A stretch of 64,000 bases of DNA from Bythopirellula polymerisocia (lineage in GTDB: Bacteria > Planctomycetota > Planctomycetia > Pirellulales > Lacipirellulaceae), in NCBI RefSeq assembly GCF_007860015.1, contig NZ_SJPS01000003.1, forward strand, positions 372,001 to 436,000, given 5' to 3'. Both the position numbers and the translations under genes were made by a program. How positions within the stretch are numbered: position 1 is the first letter of the stretch; each line of letters opens with the position of its first letter. Below the pieces are notes generated by a model that was not told where the DNA came from, made no database searches, and saw only the letters and a program-made list of their open reading frames with translations. Below are positions 60,478-64,000 of this stretch, in pieces.

Positions 60478-62844
60478 CTAGTGATTGCGACGAACGCCAA
60501 GTCCCACCAAAGCAATCAACACAAGCACCACTGAACTAGGCTCAGGCACTGCCGCGAGCGTTGTTAGTGGTCCCGCTACGACTTCCAACTGCACCAGCGT
60601 AGAAGTGTAGTTGATTTGGAAAGCGAGTCCTGCACCACTCATGACGTTACCCGGATCGACAACGGACAGTGCGAAGGTACCAGTGATTGTCCCTGCCGGT
60701 GCAGATGTGTCTCCAAAGGATCTCTGCCAAGCCAGGAAGTCCGCTCCGTCGGAATCACCATCACCATCGGCATCCGCAGTGGCGTCAACTCCGTAAGCTG
60801 ACTGCCACATAGTCAAGTCGCCGCCGTCGACTGTAAAACTATGGTCAAAATCAGTAGGGAGCGAAGAAGCCACAGCTGAAACGATGTCGAATGTGTCTCC
60901 CAATGTCGGAGCATAAATGGGATTCGTGCCGCCGCTTCCGTCAGGGTTCACCAGAATTTGGAGCGTTCCAGCCAGAGTGACATCGCCCTCAGCCACGATC
61001 GAGTCAAACTCATTGGCAGCCGTACCGTTAACCTGCATTATAGTGGTTGACCCTGACGCCAAGGTTAAACTCCCTGCGCGACTACCGCTTGAAGTGAGCT
61101 GCAATTTGCCGACATTATGGTCGTCATTATCTTCATATCCAACTTCTAAGGCACCGCCGCTGTTGACCTGAACCTCGCCGAGGATCAAGTTTTGATTCGG
61201 ATCGATTGCCCCCCACCCCATTTCGAGTCGGGCGTTGTTGTCGATCACAATTCGAGCGTTCGGCAAGTTGTTGCGAATCTCGATGTCGACAAAATTGTTC
61301 GCAGTTATCGTCCCTGAGAATTCGCTAATAGTAGCTGTTGTGGGTTGGCCGGTGGAACCTAGTTCAAACTCATTGTGAGTGATGCTGCCACCCGTGGGGT
61401 CGGTCGGCGTTCCGTTGATAGTTATGTCGCCAGTACCACGAAGGTCTCGTGAGACGAGGAAGCGGCGTTCGTTGCCAGGAAACGTCGTGCTGAGGTCGAC
61501 TGTAACGTCCCCGTTGACTTCGAGCTCATTGACACTCTGCAGCCGAGGTGCAGTCGAAGGAGGTGCCACTTGCGTTGCAGCATGATCAATCACACCGGAC
61601 TGATTGAAGATCAGTGTTCCTCCACCTGAGGCCGCAGTTCCCGCGAAAACCACCTTATTATCGCCCGTGGAATTCATTTCCAAAACATTAAAGTCGTCTG
61701 CTTCGGTTAACTGGACGGAACTGCCAGTCCCATTGAAGCGAATAATACCGTCGTGGCCCCCGGCAGCCGAGAGATACAAGTCCGACCCAGGGCCATTGCT
61801 GTTAAAGTTTAGGTTGCCTGGTCCGTCGAGCTGCATGTCCAAGAAGAAATCTGACCCAGCGTCCATATTGAATGTGAGATCTTGCTCCAAAGTCAGGAGT
61901 CCAAAAAATTGTGCGCCAATGTCTCCCAGGGCGAAGTCGCCACTGACGGATTCAGTTAAATTGCCACCAGCACGGATTGTCAAATTGAGAAAGTTCGCAG
62001 CGTCGGCCGAAATATCAACGGCTCCTCCGCTCTGGACTTCTAATGTTTTACCTGGAAAGTCGGCATTCACGGTGACGGTGTGCGAGGCGACGACCTGGTA
62101 ATCATTCGTCTCGATTGGAGGCATGTTATTGCTCCAAGTCGAGGCACTTGAGGCAAGACCACTCATAACAGACTGAACAGTTACGGGGGGAACAAAAATG
62201 TCATAGCCGATACCATCGTACCACGAGCGATCATTGGCTGATCCTGTCGTGGAGGCAGGAAAATCGTCGACGAACACCGAGAGCGTCCCGTTGGTAACAT
62301 TCATTTGACCGATAATGGCGTACAGCAAGTTCTGTTGGGCATCCTCCGTAGGAGCCGTCCCATTGAAAGTTAGCTGAGAAGCTCCAGAAAGGGCTAAAGA
62401 GCCAGCAATCCCATCTGTACCTGTGCGGTCATAGACGGTGTTAAGATTAGGGTTTGAACTAAGTCCCGCTCGAATCTTCCAGTTGTTCGACCCCACATCA
62501 GACCGATAAAACACGTAGACATCGTAGTTGCCGTTCGATAACCCAGTGGCAGTCGTCTTTATCTCTACAGCATCCTCTGCGAGCGATGAGCTGCCCGTGG
62601 CTTCCCAGGTGCCGTTATCGCCCCCCTGCGTGCTGCGGAATCGCCATAAACCATCATTTGCTATTGATCCATCGACACTACCGATGTCATTGCCGTCGTT
62701 CCAATCAAGTAGGCCGCTCGCGGCACCAACCGTGTTGGTTGTTGAGGTCGGAATATAAGTCACCGCGGCGTTTGCCTTAATGGGTAAGTTGACAAGAAAA
62801 AAAACTACCACTAGTGAGGCAAATCTACCTGATTGAATATACAT
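60478..62844 (-). CDS. Large PEP-CTERM surface protein with dockerin-like repeats
   Basis: 788 aa. A signal peptide is followed by a beta-helix/autotransporter-like passenger rich in Gly, Asn, Thr and Ser (GGNLTESVSGDFAL, GDVTVDLSTTFPGN). Residues 690-740 carry dockerin-like loops (DFDHSFTVDGGDLTMWQ, DADGDGDSDGADFLAWQ), and the C-terminus has VPEPSSV, helix LVLIALVGLGV and RRNH. Probable adhesin or matrix protein anchored by exosortase. No enzyme motif. Confidence 0.85.
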   Translation of the reverse strand: MYIQSGRFASLVVVFFLVNLPIKANAAVTYIPTSTTNTVGAASGLLDWNDGNDIGSVDGSIANDGLWRFRSTQGGDNGTWEATGSSSLAEDAVEIKTTATGLSNGNYDVYVFYRSDVGSNNWKIRAGLSSNPNLNTVYDRTGTDGIAGSLALSGASQLTFNGTAPTEDAQQNLLYAIIGQMNVTNGTLSVFVDDFPASTTGSANDRSWYDGIGYDIFVPPVTVQSVMSGLASSASTWSNNMPPIETNDYQVVASHTVTVNADFPGKTLEVQSGGAVDISADAANFLNLTIRAGGNLTESVSGDFALGDIGAQFFGLLTLEQDLTFNMDAGSDFFLDMQLDGPGNLNFNSNGPGSDLYLSAAGGHDGIIRFNGTGSSVQLTEADDFNVLEMNSTGDNKVVFAGTAASGGGTLIFNQSGVIDHAATQVAPPSTAPRLQSVNELEVNGDVTVDLSTTFPGNERRFLVSRDLRGTGDITINGTPTDPTGGSITHNEFELGSTGQPTTATISEFSGTITANNFVDIEIRNNLPNARIVIDNNARLEMGWGAIDPNQNLILGEVQVNSGGALEVGYEDNDDHNVGKLQLTSSGSRAGSLTLASGSTTIMQVNGTAANEFDSIVAEGDVTLAGTLQILVNPDGSGGTNPIYAPTLGDTFDIVSAVASSLPTDFDHSFTVDGGDLTMWQSAYGVDATADADGDGDSDGADFLAWQRSFGDTSAPAGTITGTFALSVVDPGNVMSGAGLAFQINYTSTLVQLEVVAGPLTTLAAVPEPSSVVLVLIALVGLGVRRNH

Positions 62845-63065
62845 AACTAATCCCTCATTAAATGTTCGCTACGGTTGTTTTAGTTTTCGATGGTTCGTAT
62901 GACAAAGCAGCAGAAAATGTTTTGGCCGCTACTTATCTGAATAGCATATCTGTGGTTAAACGAAAAGAAATGAAGACAATTACAAGCAATCCAGCAGTGA
63001 TGCTACAGCCAAAAATCCTTCATGTCATGACAATACTCTAAGTCGATAATATCTCTCGCGATCAA

Positions 63066-63812
63066 TCATGCGACTCCGTGACGTGGGCGGAATAGACAAC
63101 CACTGAGCAGCATGGCCGCCAACAGGCCGAACGAGGCAGGTTCTGGAATCGTGTCCACCTGAATCTCGGTGATCCGAATACCTACGTTTCCAAGCGATCC
63201 CGTGGCCTTGAATGTTACGTTGTTGCCAGTGGGAATCACCAACCCGCTGAGTGGATCGGCGTAGTCGTCCGACGATCCGTTGTCGGGGAAATTAAATGTT
63301 CCGACACCTTCGACAGTGACTTCAAACACATCATCATTGCTCATGGATGAGAAGTTGAAAAACGACAAGATTACGGGTTGATCAAACTCGATAGTCCACG
63401 CTTCATCGAAATTGAAGTTAGCCGCCTCGCCGCTGGCGTCCGTAGACCCCCCGGTCGTGCCATACTGCGTGTTATTGACGCTGCCGTTGTTGATAGCGAG
63501 CGCGTTGTTGCCGCTATCAATGTTGGTGGTCACGTTATCGCCCCCCGCGGCACTCCACGTGTTTCCCGTCGGAATAAATGTACCGGGGTTTAGTGGGTCG
63601 TCCGCATACTCGGGAGCCAGGATATCGACGGATGTCATCGTGATCGTATCTGTTCCGCCGGTGCCGGTGTTGTCGGCAGTCATAGATACCCCGCTACTCA
63701 CATTGTCAAAGGCCGAGCCGTTATCGAATCTGAAATTGACGGTCCCAGCCGAAGCGAGAGAAAAACTTAGTATTACCATAAACCCAGCAAAAACACATCT
63801 TTGCAGAATCAT
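63066..63812 (-). CDS. PEP-CTERM secreted protein
   Basis: 248 aa from ATG near 63812, which gives the expected signal (CVFAGFMVILSFSLASA); a GTG at 63866 is less likely. The body is a beta-sandwich-like Gly/Asn/Ser-rich region (VNFRFDNGSAFDNVSSGV), and the C-terminus is IPEPASF, helix LLAAMLLSGCLF and RPRHG. Surface protein of unknown ligand. The remaining 130 bases of the window are its upstream region; nothing else is visible there. Confidence 0.8.
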   Translation of the reverse strand: MILQRCVFAGFMVILSFSLASAGTVNFRFDNGSAFDNVSSGVSMTADNTGTGGTDTITMTSVDILAPEYADDPLNPGTFIPTGNTWSAAGGDNVTTNIDSGNNALAINNGSVNNTQYGTTGGSTDASGEAANFNFDEAWTIEFDQPVILSFFNFSSMSNDDVFEVTVEGVGTFNFPDNGSSDDYADPLSGLVIPTGNNVTFKATGSLGNVGIRITEIQVDTIPEPASFGLLAAMLLSGCLFRPRHGVA

Positions 63813-64000
63813 TAGACACCCTCCCAGAAACTCTGTATTTGATAAGCGAAAAAGGATTAGACGCACATAGGAGTCTAACCTAAGGGAAAATTCGTTGCCC
63901 TACAAAGGAAAAGGGATATATTTCGCCCGAATTCGACATGAAAAGAACCAAAAACTCAGAATTCTTTGATTTTGAGTCCCAGATATCTGAGCTAAGTCAT

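Noticed and set aside
63412..63870. 152-codon plus-strand frame over the last PEP-CTERM gene
   Set aside because: It is a mirror of the PEP-CTERM gene, which has a signal peptide and sorting signal; the Val/Pro/Leu-rich product is typical of antisense frames.

Overview
The window looks like a chromosome segment of a planctomycete, most likely of the order Pirellulales. The evidence is two DUF1580-type proteins, a DUF1559 prepilin-like protein, several PEP-CTERM proteins (two with dockerin-like repeats), a BON-domain protein with a WDDGWW-type tail, and an ExbB/ExbD cluster next to a terpene-cyclase-like toroid protein. Everything here is read by eye; no database search was run.

Layout. (1) 1-9.7 kb is ordinary chromosome on the + strand: a 5'-truncated thioredoxin-fold protein, a small membrane protein, a BON protein, a lipoprotein, then a TPR / ExbB / ExbD / TonB-like-toroid cluster and two TatA/TatB-like genes. 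(2) 9,727-9,800 is a tRNA-Val(CAC). Its last 42 bases recur exactly at 32,347-32,388, and each copy is followed by a structured leader and a related tyrosine integrase, so two related integrative elements sit in tandem. (3) Element 1 (9.8-32.4 kb) has a core of integrase, a hypothetical protein, DUF1580, a TOPRIM/SF3 primase-helicase and a DUF3820 protein. About 16 kb of mixed cargo follows: a TerB/J-domain pair, membrane proteins, a helicase-associated-repeat protein, a NucS/DUF5655 nuclease-like protein, an HNH protein, an unrecognised three-gene membrane operon, an S1/P1 nuclease, a SRAP protein, a dGTPase with a small winged-helix-like partner, and decayed genes. Three copies or remnants of one small minus-strand gene lie between the cargo modules. 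(4) Element 2 (32.4-about 42.8 kb) has the same core order but a different primase (AEP-like plus DUF3987), then a ParB-methyltransferase, a small-terminase-like protein, a large terminase and a second tyrosine recombinase. I see no portal, capsid or tail gene, so it resembles a phage satellite or a reduced prophage. A degenerate tRNA-3'-like sequence at 42,771 may be its far end. (5) 42.9-51.4 kb is a tightly overlapping + strand catabolic operon: GH2 enzyme, SDR, UxuA mannonate dehydratase, TRAP transporter P-Q-M and an esterase. It points to uronate-containing glycan use through 2-keto-3-deoxygluconate. (6) 51.4-58.9 kb on the minus strand holds a broken GH43 gene, a sialate-O-acetylesterase-like gene and two tandem glycosidase-like paralogues. 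(7) 58.9-64 kb holds a small lipoprotein, a DUF1559 protein and two PEP-CTERM surface proteins.

Working together: the 5' cluster is an energised envelope-transport module plus Tat components. The island pair is the accessory part, with a shared replication/integration core and variable cargo. The 3' third is a polysaccharide-utilisation locus with secreted enzymes, uptake and cytoplasmic catabolism.
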